A DNA stretch of 64,000 nucleotides from NCBI GenBank assembly GCA_024583055.1, contig CP102145.1, positions 1,860,001-1,924,000 of the forward strand, read 5' to 3'. This DNA comes from Streptococcus suis (lineage in GTDB: Bacteria; Bacillota; Bacilli; Lactobacillales; Streptococcaceae). Both the position numbers and the translations under genes were made by a program. Position 1 is the first letter of the stretch. Every line of letters begins with the position of its first letter. The notes under the pieces are model-generated. The model made no database searches, was not told the origin of the DNA, and worked only from the letters and a program-made list of their open reading frames with translations. Shown piece by piece: positions 8,353 through 16,292 of this stretch.

Positions 8353-9741
8353 ATGGCAATTGAAATTATTATGCCTAAGCTCGGTGTGGACATGCAAGAA
8401 GGTGAAATCATCGAGTGGAAAAAACAGGAAGGCGATTTCGTCAATGAAGGCGACGTCATCTTGGAAATGATGTCTGATAAAACCAGCATGGAATTGGAAG
8501 CTGAAGAGTCAGGCGTTCTCTTGAAAATTGTGCATGGAAATGGTGCGACAGTTCCGGTAACGGAAGTCATTGCCTATCTCGGCGCAGAAGGTGAAACAGT
8601 GGAAGCGGCTGGTAGCTCTGCTCCAGCGGTTGAGCCAGCAGCAGCTATCGAAGAAGTTCCTGCTAGCCGTACACCGGTTATTGTAACTCCAGTAGTGGCT
8701 GCGAAACCGCAAGGTGGTGGTAAAGTTCGTGCAACTCCAGCAGCTCGTAAATTGGCGCGTGATTTGGGTATCGACCTTGGTTTAGTACCTGGTACGGGTG
8801 CCAATGGTCGTGTCCACAAGTCTGACGTTGAAGACTTCAAAGGTGCGGCTCCTAAGGCTACTCCACTTGCAGCTCGTATTGCAGCTGACCTGGGTGTTGA
8901 TTTGACAACTGTGACAGGAACAGGTGTCAACGGTAAAATCAAGAAAGAAGACGTTCTTGCCCTTGTTGCACCAGCTCCAGCGGTTGAAGCAGCAGCTAGT
9001 CCTAAAGCAGAAGAAAAATCAGTCAAAGAATTGCCAGAAGGCGTTGAAATCATCAAGATGAGTCCAATGCGTAAGGCTATTTCGAAAGGTATGGTTAACT
9101 CTTACTTGACTGCACCAACCTTCACGCTGAACTACGACATTGACATGACCAACCTCATGGCACTTCGTAAGCAGGTTCTTGAACCAATCATGAACAAGAC
9201 AGGTCTTAAAGTAACCTTCACAGACTTGATCAGTCTTGCAGTTGTTCGTACGCTTATGAAAGAAGAACACCGTTACATGAATGCGTCTCTCATCAACGAT
9301 GCTCAAGAAATCGAATTGCACAAGTTCGTTAACCTTGGTATCGCTGTTGGTATGGATGGAGGTCTGGTTGTACCAGTTGTTCACGGTGCAGATAAGATGA
9401 GCTTGTCTGAATTCGTGGTTGCATCCAAAGATGTCATCAAGAAAGCGCAATCTGGTAAGTTGAAGGGTGCTGAAATGTCTGGTTCGACATTCTCTATCAC
9501 AAACTTGGGTATGTTTGGAACTAAGACCTTTAACCCAATCATCAACCAACCAAACTCTGCTATCCTTGGTGTGGCGTCAACGGTTCAAACACCGGTTGTC
9601 ATCGACGGTGAAATCAAAATCCGTCCAATCATGGCACTCTGCTTGACCATTGACCACCGTATTGTTGATGGTATGAACGGCGCGAAATTCATGGTTGACC
9701 TCAAGAACTTGTTGGAAAACCCGCTTGAATTGTTGATCTAA
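8353..9741 (+). CDS. pdhC: Dihydrolipoamide acyltransferase (E2)
   Basis: 462 residues. It has an N-terminal lipoyl domain with the lipoylated lysine in SDKTSMELEAE (about residue 43), Ala/Pro-rich linkers, and two peripheral subunit-binding domains. One begins at about 125 (RATPAARKLARDLGIDL) and the other at about 172. A C-terminal catalytic domain ends with the active-site motif TIDHRIVDGMNGA. Two E1/E3-binding domains are unusual, since many E2 proteins have one. The start at 8353 gives a clean MAIEIIMPKLG lipoyl start, but no Shine-Dalgarno lies directly upstream because of the hairpin described separately. Confidence 0.94.
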   Translation: MAIEIIMPKLGVDMQEGEIIEWKKQEGDFVNEGDVILEMMSDKTSMELEAEESGVLLKIVHGNGATVPVTEVIAYLGAEGETVEAAGSSAPAVEPAAAIEEVPASRTPVIVTPVVAAKPQGGGKVRATPAARKLARDLGIDLGLVPGTGANGRVHKSDVEDFKGAAPKATPLAARIAADLGVDLTTVTGTGVNGKIKKEDVLALVAPAPAVEAAASPKAEEKSVKELPEGVEIIKMSPMRKAISKGMVNSYLTAPTFTLNYDIDMTNLMALRKQVLEPIMNKTGLKVTFTDLISLAVVRTLMKEEHRYMNASLINDAQEIELHKFVNLGIAVGMDGGLVVPVVHGADKMSLSEFVVASKDVIKKAQSGKLKGAEMSGSTFSITNLGMFGTKTFNPIINQPNSAILGVASTVQTPVVIDGEIKIRPIMALCLTIDHRIVDGMNGAKFMVDLKNLLENPLELLI

Positions 9742-9806
9742 GATAAGATCTCCATTGGTTTAAACTAGAGAATTAGATTTCTGAATAGAAAATAAAGAAA
9801 GGGAAT

Positions 9807-9930
9807 AAGAGCGAGAGAGTTTTAGCAATTGAACCCGAGCGGAAAGCTCGGAAAAATAGATAAATCGTTTAGAAAATCAGGATTTTCTACGATTTCCTAA
9901 TTTTTCAGTCGCTTTCTCTTCGCTCTTGGT
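9807..9930 (+). ncRNA. Structured intergenic element 2, upstream of E3 gene
   Basis: Shares AATTGAACCC and GGTATCTTAA boundary sequences with element 1. ACC (9833-9835) pairs with GGT (9928-9930), GAGCG with CGCTC (9921-9925), and GAAAGC (9842-9847) with GCTTTC (9911-9916). A further internal hairpin pairs AGAAAAT with ATTTTCT at about 9870-9890. An alternative helix, AAGAGCGA (9807-9814) with TCGCTCTT (9920-9927), excludes the GAGCG pairing, so two exclusive folds are possible. Again 9 nt lie between the hairpin and ATG 9940. Confidence 0.65.
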
Positions 9931-9939
9931 ATCTTAATC

Positions 9940-11709
9940 ATGGCAATTGAAATTATTATGCCTAAACTTGGTGTAGATATGCAAGAAGGCGAAATCATCG
10001 AGTGGAAAAAACAAGAAGGTGATTTTGTCAATGAAGGCGATGTGATTTTGGAAATGATGTCTGACAAGACTAGCATGGAGCTAGAAGCTGAAGATTCAGG
10101 TGTTCTTTTGAAAATCGTTCATGGTAACGGTGCGACTGTTCCTGTAACAGAAGTTATCGCTTACCTTGGTGCAGAAGGTGAAACAGTTGAAGCAGGTAGC
10201 GGTGCTGCTCCAGCAGCGGCTGAAGTCGCTCAAGCAACTGCTGATTTGAAAGCAGCTGGCTTGGAAGTTCCTGGAGCACCTGCTGCAGCTGCTCCACAAG
10301 CTCCTAAGGCAGAATTGGCTGCGGATGAGTACGACATGGTCGTAGTCGGTGGTGGTCCTGCTGGTTACTACGCGGCTATCCGTGGTGCTCAATTGGGCGG
10401 TAAAATCGCTATCGTTGAGAAATCAGAATTTGGTGGTACCTGCTTGAACAAGGGATGTATCCCAACGAAGACCTACCTCAAAAACGCGGAAATCCTTGAC
10501 GGCTTGAAGATTGCGGCTGAGCGTGGTATCAACCTTGCTTCAACTAACTACACAGTTGATATGGACAAGACAGTTGACTTCAAGAACAAGGTTGTGAAGA
10601 CCTTGACAGGCGGTGTAGCAGGTCTCTTGAAAGCCAATAAGGTAACCATCTTCAACGGTCTTGGTCAAGTAAACCCTGACAAGACTGTTGTCATCGGCGA
10701 CAAGGTTATCAAAGGTCGTAGCATCGTTCTTGCAACAGGTTCTAAGGTATCCCGCATCAATATCCCAGGTATCGATTCTAAGTTGGTATTGACGTCTGAT
10801 GATATCCTTGACTTGCGTGAAATTCCTAAGTCACTCACTGTTATGGGTGGCGGCGTAGTCGGTGTAGAACTTGGTTTGGTTTACGCATCATACGGCACAG
10901 AAGTAACAGTTGTTGAGATGGCAGACCGTATCATTCCAGGTATGGACCGCGAAGTGTCTGTTGAATTGCAAAAAGTCCTTTCTAAGAAAGGTATGAAATT
11001 CTTGACCTCAGTTGGTGTATCTGAAATCGTTGAAGCTAACAACCAGTTGACCATCAAATTGAACGACGGCTCAGAAATCGTTTCTGAAAAAGCCCTTCTT
11101 TCAATCGGTCGTGTACCACAATTGGCTGGTCTTGAAAATCTTAACCTTGAACTAGACCGCGGTCGTATCAAGGTTAACGAGTACCAAGAAACATCTATCC
11201 CAGGTATCTACGCACCAGGTGATGTCAACGGTACTAAGATGTTGGCCCACGCTGCTTACCGTATGGGTGAAGTGGCAGCTGAAAATGCCATCCATGGTAA
11301 CCACCACAAGGCTAAATTGGATTTCACACCAGCAGCGGTTTACACACACCCAGAAATCGCTATGGTTGGTTTGACAGAAGACCAGGCTATCGAGAAATAC
11401 GGTAAAGAAAACATCCTTATCGGTCGCAACAGCTTCACTGGTAACGGTCGTGCCATCGCTTCTAATGAAGCACATGGTTTCGTAAAAGTGATTGCTGATA
11501 AGAAATACCATGAAATCCTTGGTGTTCATATCATCGGTCCAGTTGCAGCTGAAATGATCAACGAAGCAGCAACTATCATGGAATCTGAGTTGACAGTTGA
11601 TGACGTGGCAGCATCCATCCACGGTCACCCAACCTTCTCAGAAGTGATGTACGAAGCCTTCCTTGATGTGCTTGGTGTTGCGATCCACAACCCACCAAAA
11701 CGTAAATAA
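9940..11709 (+). CDS. pdhD: Dihydrolipoamide dehydrogenase (E3) with N-terminal lipoyl domain
   Basis: 589 residues. Residues 1 to about 85 are a lipoyl domain almost identical in protein sequence to that of the E2 gene next door. A linker follows, then a full flavoprotein disulfide reductase. The FAD motif VVGGGPAGYYAA, the redox pair GGTCLNKGCIP, the NAD motif GGGVVGVELG and the C-terminal HGHPTFSE with the catalytic His-Glu are present. It regenerates lipoamide and reduces NAD. Lipoyl-E3 fusions are common in streptococci. It ends the operon, with a strong terminator 10 bp downstream. Confidence 0.95.
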   Translation: MAIEIIMPKLGVDMQEGEIIEWKKQEGDFVNEGDVILEMMSDKTSMELEAEDSGVLLKIVHGNGATVPVTEVIAYLGAEGETVEAGSGAAPAAAEVAQATADLKAAGLEVPGAPAAAAPQAPKAELAADEYDMVVVGGGPAGYYAAIRGAQLGGKIAIVEKSEFGGTCLNKGCIPTKTYLKNAEILDGLKIAAERGINLASTNYTVDMDKTVDFKNKVVKTLTGGVAGLLKANKVTIFNGLGQVNPDKTVVIGDKVIKGRSIVLATGSKVSRINIPGIDSKLVLTSDDILDLREIPKSLTVMGGGVVGVELGLVYASYGTEVTVVEMADRIIPGMDREVSVELQKVLSKKGMKFLTSVGVSEIVEANNQLTIKLNDGSEIVSEKALLSIGRVPQLAGLENLNLELDRGRIKVNEYQETSIPGIYAPGDVNGTKMLAHAAYRMGEVAAENAIHGNHHKAKLDFTPAAVYTHPEIAMVGLTEDQAIEKYGKENILIGRNSFTGNGRAIASNEAHGFVKVIADKKYHEILGVHIIGPVAAEMINEAATIMESELTVDDVAASIHGHPTFSEVMYEAFLDVLGVAIHNPPKRK

Positions 11710-11718
11710 TCATCACAC

Positions 11719-11746
11719 AGGATTGGACCTTGTCCAGTCCTTTTTT
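11719..11746 (+). terminator. Terminator of the dehydrogenase operon
   Basis: AGGATTGGAC and GTCCAGTCCT form a 9-10 bp stem with a small loop, followed by TTTTTT. The left direct repeat flanking the IS30 element begins at its last base. Confidence 0.85.
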
Positions 11747-11779
11747 GTGTAGAGTTGAAAGGCAAATTTCAATTCCGAG

Positions 11780-12733
11780 TTAGCCACCTATAAGAAATTC
11801 TCTCGGTGACTTGTAGCCCAAACATTTTTTGGGATAGTTATTGATCCAATTTTCGATAAAAGCGACTTCTTTCGGGGTCGTTTTTGTGGTTCCTTTCGGC
11901 AACCATCGTCGGATAAGCCTATTGTGATTCTCGTTCGTGCCTCTCTCCCAAGAGGAATAAGGGTGAGCGTAGTAGATATATTCCTCCAGAAACACTTCTG
12001 ACAAGCGACTAAACTCGGTTCCATTATCTGTAGTAATGGATTTGATTTGGAACTCCTTCAAGACGATTTTCAAGGCCTGATTCACAGCCTCAGCCGATTT
12101 ATTTGGAATCAATCGAATGATTTGGTGGCGACTTCTCCTGTCCGTCAAGACCAAAAGGCATTTGTTTCTCGCTCTCGTCAATAGAACCGTGTCAATTTCA
12201 TAGTGTCCAAGCTCCAGTCGAAGATTGATCACCTCTGGCCGCTCTTCAATTGACTTTCCAGCAGGCTTAAAGTTTGGACTCGCCTGTTTTTTGGTAGTCC
12301 TCCCTTTTCTAGGATAAAGCATATCCTTCTTGGTCAAGCCGAGATGCCCCTTGTGAATCCAGTAGTAGATGGTTGAAATCCCCACATTGATGTCCTTGGT
12401 TCTAACCATCATTTCAGGCGAGAATTTTTCCATATTGTAGTGCCGAATTTTATCAGCGAGTTCCTTTGTTAAGCTCAGTTTTCTAACGGACTTTTTCCGA
12501 TTTTTCTCATACAGATTTTGGGCATAATCAGCGGAATAGAGTTTTTTGAAGCGACCTTTTCGGACTTGTTGTAGGGTCGTCCCTCGTATCACTTCATTGT
12601 GAATGGTCTGCGGAGCCTTTCCCAATAAGCGAGCGATTTCCCGATTGGATTTCCCTTCGCCTTTCCACCGTTCAATTTGTCTGCGGTTTTCGATTGTCAA
12701 ATGTTTTCCTTTTGGTGTATAATGTGTATGCAT
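11780..12733 (-). CDS. IS30-family transposase
   Basis: 317 residues. The N-terminal helix-turn-helix region (KHLTIENRRQIERW, SNREIARLLGKAPQTI) is typical of IS30 DNA binding. The DDE catalytic core has Asp in HYEIDTV, Asp in TTDNGTEF and Glu in ERGTNENHN. The frame is uninterrupted, so the element may still be active. The last codons overlap the left inverted repeat. An inverted repeat (CTCCGTGT at 12735-12742, ACACGGAG at 12778-12785) lies just upstream of the start and could fold in the transposase mRNA leader. Confidence 0.92.
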   Translation of the reverse strand: MHTHYTPKGKHLTIENRRQIERWKGEGKSNREIARLLGKAPQTIHNEVIRGTTLQQVRKGRFKKLYSADYAQNLYEKNRKKSVRKLSLTKELADKIRHYNMEKFSPEMMVRTKDINVGISTIYYWIHKGHLGLTKKDMLYPRKGRTTKKQASPNFKPAGKSIEERPEVINLRLELGHYEIDTVLLTRARNKCLLVLTDRRSRHQIIRLIPNKSAEAVNQALKIVLKEFQIKSITTDNGTEFSRLSEVFLEEYIYYAHPYSSWERGTNENHNRLIRRWLPKGTTKTTPKEVAFIENWINNYPKKCLGYKSPREFLIGG

Positions 12734-12821
12734 CTCCGTGTCTTCCTACCTTGTGTTTGTGGTGAACTACAAGTATAACACGGAGGTGTTTTCTTTTACC
12801 TACAAGGAACTTTCATTTGTC

Positions 12822-12957
12822 AACAGGTACCCTTGAACCTGTTTTGTTGGCTCAGCCAAGGCTCTCATTCGCCTTGGTAAACCAGCCTAACAGGTCCAAG
12901 CCTGTTAACAAACGAAACCAGAACAGACAGCTGAACCAGTTGAAACAGCTGTTTTTT
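12822..12957. other. Four consecutive hairpins inside or beside the IS30 right end
   Basis: No gene is visible. AACAGG/CCTGTT (12822-12843), CCAAGG/CCTTGG (12856-12877), a second AACAGG/CCTGTT (12889-12906) and ACAGCTG/CAGCTGT (12927-12952) form four stems in a row. The last is followed by TTTTTT and looks like a plus-strand terminator. The first and third share the same stem sequence. Origin is unclear: it may belong to the IS or be a remnant of older DNA. Confidence 0.5.
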
Positions 12958-13052
12958 GGCTAGGTTGGGGTGGCTAACTTCATTATAGAACTTTCGGTGT
13001 AGAGTTGAAAATCCGAATATCCGAATATTTTAAAAAAATTCTGAAAAAAAGA

Positions 13053-13080
13053 TTGACATATAGAAATAATAGTGTAAAAT
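13053..13080 (+). promoter_or_regulatory. Promoter of the trp operon
   Basis: TTGACA (13053-13058) and TAAAAT (13075-13080) are separated by 16 bp. Transcription would begin near 13087, placing the whole T-box leader in the transcript. The IS30 element ends about 40 bp upstream. Confidence 0.75.
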
Positions 13081-13086
13081 AATAGC

Positions 13087-13347
13087 AATCAGAAGAAGTA
13101 GACTTCAGGTTTGTTTCCAGAAAACTGGCGGTTGTTGCGAGCCAGTAGCAGACGAAGTTGAAATGGGCTGATGGAAAATAAGAGAAGGTAAACAATATCC
13201 TTCCGGTTGGCACCCCTTACCGTGCGGCTCCTTGTTGGAGGAGCTTGAGAGGACAAGGGCTTTTTTGCTACTCTTGTCAATGGAGGTGGCACCGCGCTAG
13301 CTATGATTAGACGCCCTCGCACAGATTTTTTCTGTGCGAGGTTTTTT
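13087..13347 (+). ncRNA. T-box leader of the trp operon
   Basis: The T-box core GGAGGTGGCACCGCG is at about 13282-13296. The terminator is CCTCGCACAG (13315-13324) paired with CTGTGCGAGG (13332-13341) plus TTTTTT. A Trp codon TGG (13164-13166) sits where the specifier loop is expected, in GTTGAAATGGGCTG. In this family uncharged tRNA binds the specifier and T-box and switches the terminator to an antiterminator, here raising trp expression when Trp-tRNA is uncharged. The specifier assignment is inference from the downstream genes. Confidence 0.9.
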
Positions 13348-13369
13348 GTGTTCGCGAGAGGAGTTCTAT

Positions 13370-14728
13370 ATGAAAACAAGTTTATCCGCAGATATTTTAA
13401 CCCCGATTTTAGCCTATATGCGCCTAGAGGGGCAGCACAAGATGATTTTGGAGTCTATTCCCAGAGACAAGGAAAATGCTCGTTTTTCCATTGTGGCTTA
13501 TAACCCGGTTTATGAGATTAAATTTGAAAATGGCATCTTGACGCGGAATGACGAAGTTATTGATGCCGACCCACTGGATTATCTACAGGAATTGACGGGT
13601 AAACATCCAGTAGCGGATGCCGGTCCCTTTAGCGGTGGCGCCATTGGTTTCCTTGGTTATGACATGATTAGCCTCTATGAAAACATTGGCGATATTCCGG
13701 TTGATCCGATTGGCACGCCAGATATGCACTTTTTCATCTATGAGTCCTATTTGGTCTTTGACCATAAAAAAGAGACCATTTCCATACATGAGGACAATAT
13801 CTACAGCGGTCGAAATGAACAGGAAATGGCTAGCGCTTTGGAGCAAGTCTTGCAGTCGCTCAAGCAGGCGCATCCGGCTGAATTTGCACCGCATGACCTT
13901 CATTCCTTGTCTTTCCACAATCATCTGGAAAAAGAAGAATTTGAGGGGATGGTGACAAAAGCCAAGGAGCTCATTCGTCAGGGGGATATGTTCCAATGTG
14001 TTCTTAGTCAGCGCTTCTCGGCACCAATTTCTGGCAAGCCACTGGATTATTACCGGAATTTGCGGGTGACCAATCCTTCAAATTACCTCTACTTTTATGA
14101 TTTTGGGGACTATCAGATTATCGGAGCTAGTCCAGAAAGTTTGGTTTCTGTCAAGGATGGTCTGGTAACGACCAATCCCATTGCGGGGACACGTCCGCGT
14201 GGTCTGGATGAAGAGGCAGATAAGGCGTTGGCGGCGGATTTGTTAGCTGATCAGAAAGAGGTGGCGGAGCACCGGATGTTGGTTGATTTGGGGCGAAATG
14301 ATTTGGGGCGGATTGCTCAAATCGGCAGTGTTCGAGTGACCAAGTACATGGAGGTGGAGCTCTTTCGCTATGTCATGCACTTAACCAGTATTGTCAAAGG
14401 GCAGCTATTACCAGAACTCAGCCCATTGGACGCTCTCAAATCGACCTTGCCAGCAGGTACGGTATCAGGCGCACCGAAAATTCGTGCCATGCAACGGATT
14501 TACCAACTGGAAAAGGAAAAGCGCGGTGTTTATGCAGGTGCCATCGGTTATCTATCTGCCTCTGGTGATATGGATTTTGCCATTGCCATTCGGACTATGA
14601 TTATCAAAAATCAGATGGCCTATGTTCAAGCGGGCGCAGGAATTGTCTACGACAGCATTCCGGGAAATGAATACCAAGAGACGGTCAACAAGGCCAAGGC
14701 CATGACTAGAATAGGAGATTTGCCATGA
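13370..14728 (+). CDS. trpE: Anthranilate synthase component I
   Basis: 452 residues; converts chorismate to anthranilate with ammonia supplied by TrpG. The chorismate-binding motifs are visible: PIAGTRPRG, DLGRNDLGR, the AGTVSGAPK segment and AGAGIV near the C terminus. I chose ATG 13370, preceded by AGAGGAGTTC, rather than an upstream in-frame ATG that lies inside the leader terminator region. It is the first gene of a seven-gene operon, and its stop overlaps the trpG start by 4 bp (ATGA), implying translational coupling and balanced subunit synthesis. Confidence 0.96.
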   Translation: MKTSLSADILTPILAYMRLEGQHKMILESIPRDKENARFSIVAYNPVYEIKFENGILTRNDEVIDADPLDYLQELTGKHPVADAGPFSGGAIGFLGYDMISLYENIGDIPVDPIGTPDMHFFIYESYLVFDHKKETISIHEDNIYSGRNEQEMASALEQVLQSLKQAHPAEFAPHDLHSLSFHNHLEKEEFEGMVTKAKELIRQGDMFQCVLSQRFSAPISGKPLDYYRNLRVTNPSNYLYFYDFGDYQIIGASPESLVSVKDGLVTTNPIAGTRPRGLDEEADKALAADLLADQKEVAEHRMLVDLGRNDLGRIAQIGSVRVTKYMEVELFRYVMHLTSIVKGQLLPELSPLDALKSTLPAGTVSGAPKIRAMQRIYQLEKEKRGVYAGAIGYLSASGDMDFAIAIRTMIIKNQMAYVQAGAGIVYDSIPGNEYQETVNKAKAMTRIGDLP

Positions 14729-15291
14729 TTCTCATTATTGATAACTACGATTCCTTTACCTATAATTTGGCCCAATATGTGGGAGCTTTTACAGAGATTA
14801 AGGTCTTGCGAAATGATGACCAGCAACTCTTTGTAGAGGCCGAAAAGGCAGATGGTCTGGTCTTTTCTCCGGGACCGGGTTGGCCAGCAGATGCGGGTAA
14901 AATGGAAGAGATGATTGCAGCCTTTGCTGGGAAGAAACCGATTTTGGGGATTTGTCTAGGTCATCAGGCGATTGCAGAGGTTTTTGGCGGTCAGCTTGGT
15001 CTGGCGCGACAGGTCATGCATGGAAAGCAGAGCCAGATGAACTTGGAGGCATCGTCGCCCTTGTTTGCAGGTTTGGAAAAGGAAGTGACCATCATGCGCT
15101 ACCACTCCATTGTCGTGACGGAGATGCCAAAGGATTTTCAGGTAACGGCGCGCACGCTAGACGATGGGGAAATTATGGCCATCCAGCATGTGACTTTACC
15201 CATTTATGGTCTGCAATATCATCCAGAAAGTATCGGTACACCAGATGGGATCAAGATGATTGAAGCGTTTGTGAAAGAGGTAATCAGATGA
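14725..15291 (+). CDS. trpG: Anthranilate synthase component II (glutamine amidotransferase)
   Basis: 188 residues, class I glutamine amidotransferase. The catalytic Cys lies in GICLGHQAI, and the His/Glu of the triad in LQYHPESIGTPDG near the C terminus. It channels ammonia from glutamine to TrpE. Its start overlaps trpE by 4 bp and its stop overlaps trpD by 4 bp. In many streptococci this subunit is also used for folate p-aminobenzoate synthesis, but within this operon the tryptophan role is clear. Confidence 0.96.
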   Translation: MILIIDNYDSFTYNLAQYVGAFTEIKVLRNDDQQLFVEAEKADGLVFSPGPGWPADAGKMEEMIAAFAGKKPILGICLGHQAIAEVFGGQLGLARQVMHGKQSQMNLEASSPLFAGLEKEVTIMRYHSIVVTEMPKDFQVTARTLDDGEIMAIQHVTLPIYGLQYHPESIGTPDGIKMIEAFVKEVIR

Positions 15292-16292
15292 AAGCAATTT
15301 ACGAAAAAATAGCAGCCAGACAGGATTTACAGCAGTCAGAAGTGGAAGGGGTCTTTGCCCAAATACTAGAGGGGCAATTGTCGGAAAGTCAGATTGCAGC
15401 GCTATTGCTGGGATTTAAGACCAAGGGGGAAACGGTCGAGGAGATTACAGGTGTGGTCAAATCACTCAAGGCCCACGCCATTCAGCTGCCAGAGACCTTT
15501 ACCGATGCCATGTGTAGTTGTGGTACAGGAGGGGACCAGTCTTATAGCTTTAACGTGTCAACAACAGCAGGATTTATCCTAGCGGCGGGCGGTGTCCGTC
15601 TGGCCAAGGGAGGTAACCGTTCCGTATCCTCCAAGTCGGGTTCGGCAGACGTTCTGGAAGAATTAGGCATCAACATCGCGGCTAGTCCAGAAAATTTGGC
15701 TCGTGCCTTGTCAGAAGTCGGATTGGCCTTCGTCTTTGCCCAATCCATGCACCCAGCCATGCGCTATATCGGTCCGGCTCGTAAGGCTTTGGGTATCCCG
15801 ACCATTATGAATATTGTAGGTCCGTTGGCCAATCCGTTATCTCTGGATACCCAATTGATGGGCGTTTTCCGTGGCGATTTGCACTTGGAATTGGCTCAGG
15901 TCATGAAAAGTCTGGGCCTGCGTCGAGGTGTGATTGTGACCGGTCCTGATAATATGGACGAGGCGGCCTTGTATGGCACTAATCATTACACGCTCTTGTC
16001 CGATGGGCAGATTAGCCAAGGCAGTTTTTCCTACAAGGATTTGGGTATGCAACGCGTGGAGCCAGCTGATATTCGCGGGGGCGATGCCAAGGAAAATGCA
16101 AACATTCTCGTTTCCGTCTTGCGCAACCAAGCCAGTCCCTATCTGGAAACAACGGTGCTCAATGCTGGTTTGGGATTTTTTGCCAATGGTAAGGTAGACA
16201 GTATCAAGGATGGCATTACCCTAGCCCGTCAATTGCTGGCGGATGGTTCAGCCCTTGCCAAATTAGAGGCACTCCGAGAGGTACAGGTATGA
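15288..16292 (+). CDS. trpD: Anthranilate phosphoribosyltransferase
   Basis: 334 residues; joins anthranilate and PRPP to give phosphoribosyl-anthranilate. The CGTGGD motif (here SCGTGGDQSYSFNVST) and KGGNRSVSSKSGSADVLE are the PRPP and anthranilate binding signatures, and GPLANPL is present. Stop and start codons overlap both neighbours by 4 bp. Length is normal for the family, and no fusion with TrpG is present, unlike E. coli. Confidence 0.96.
   Translation: MKAIYEKIAARQDLQQSEVEGVFAQILEGQLSESQIAALLLGFKTKGETVEEITGVVKSLKAHAIQLPETFTDAMCSCGTGGDQSYSFNVSTTAGFILAAGGVRLAKGGNRSVSSKSGSADVLEELGINIAASPENLARALSEVGLAFVFAQSMHPAMRYIGPARKALGIPTIMNIVGPLANPLSLDTQLMGVFRGDLHLELAQVMKSLGLRRGVIVTGPDNMDEAALYGTNHYTLLSDGQISQGSFSYKDLGMQRVEPADIRGGDAKENANILVSVLRNQASPYLETTVLNAGLGFFANGKVDSIKDGITLARQLLADGSALAKLEALREVQV

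Larger units (their letters stand above)
11747..13010. mobile_element. IS30-family insertion sequence with 14-bp flanking direct repeats
   Basis: The same 14 bases (GTGTAGAGTTGAAA) occur at 11747-11760 and 12997-13010. Exactly 18 bp inside each repeat lies a 10-bp inverted repeat, GTTAGCCACC at 11779-11788 and its complement at 12969-12978. The symmetry suggests element ends at about 11761 and 12996, although the outermost 18 bp match only loosely. A shorter element ending near 12821 (GTTGA at both ends) is an alternative. One intact transposase gene lies inside. Confidence 0.7.

Noticed and set aside
8574..9549. Two long minus-strand frames opposite the E2 gene.
   Set aside because: Their composition mirrors the Ala/Pro-rich and highly expressed sense gene. 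No start signals or known domains.
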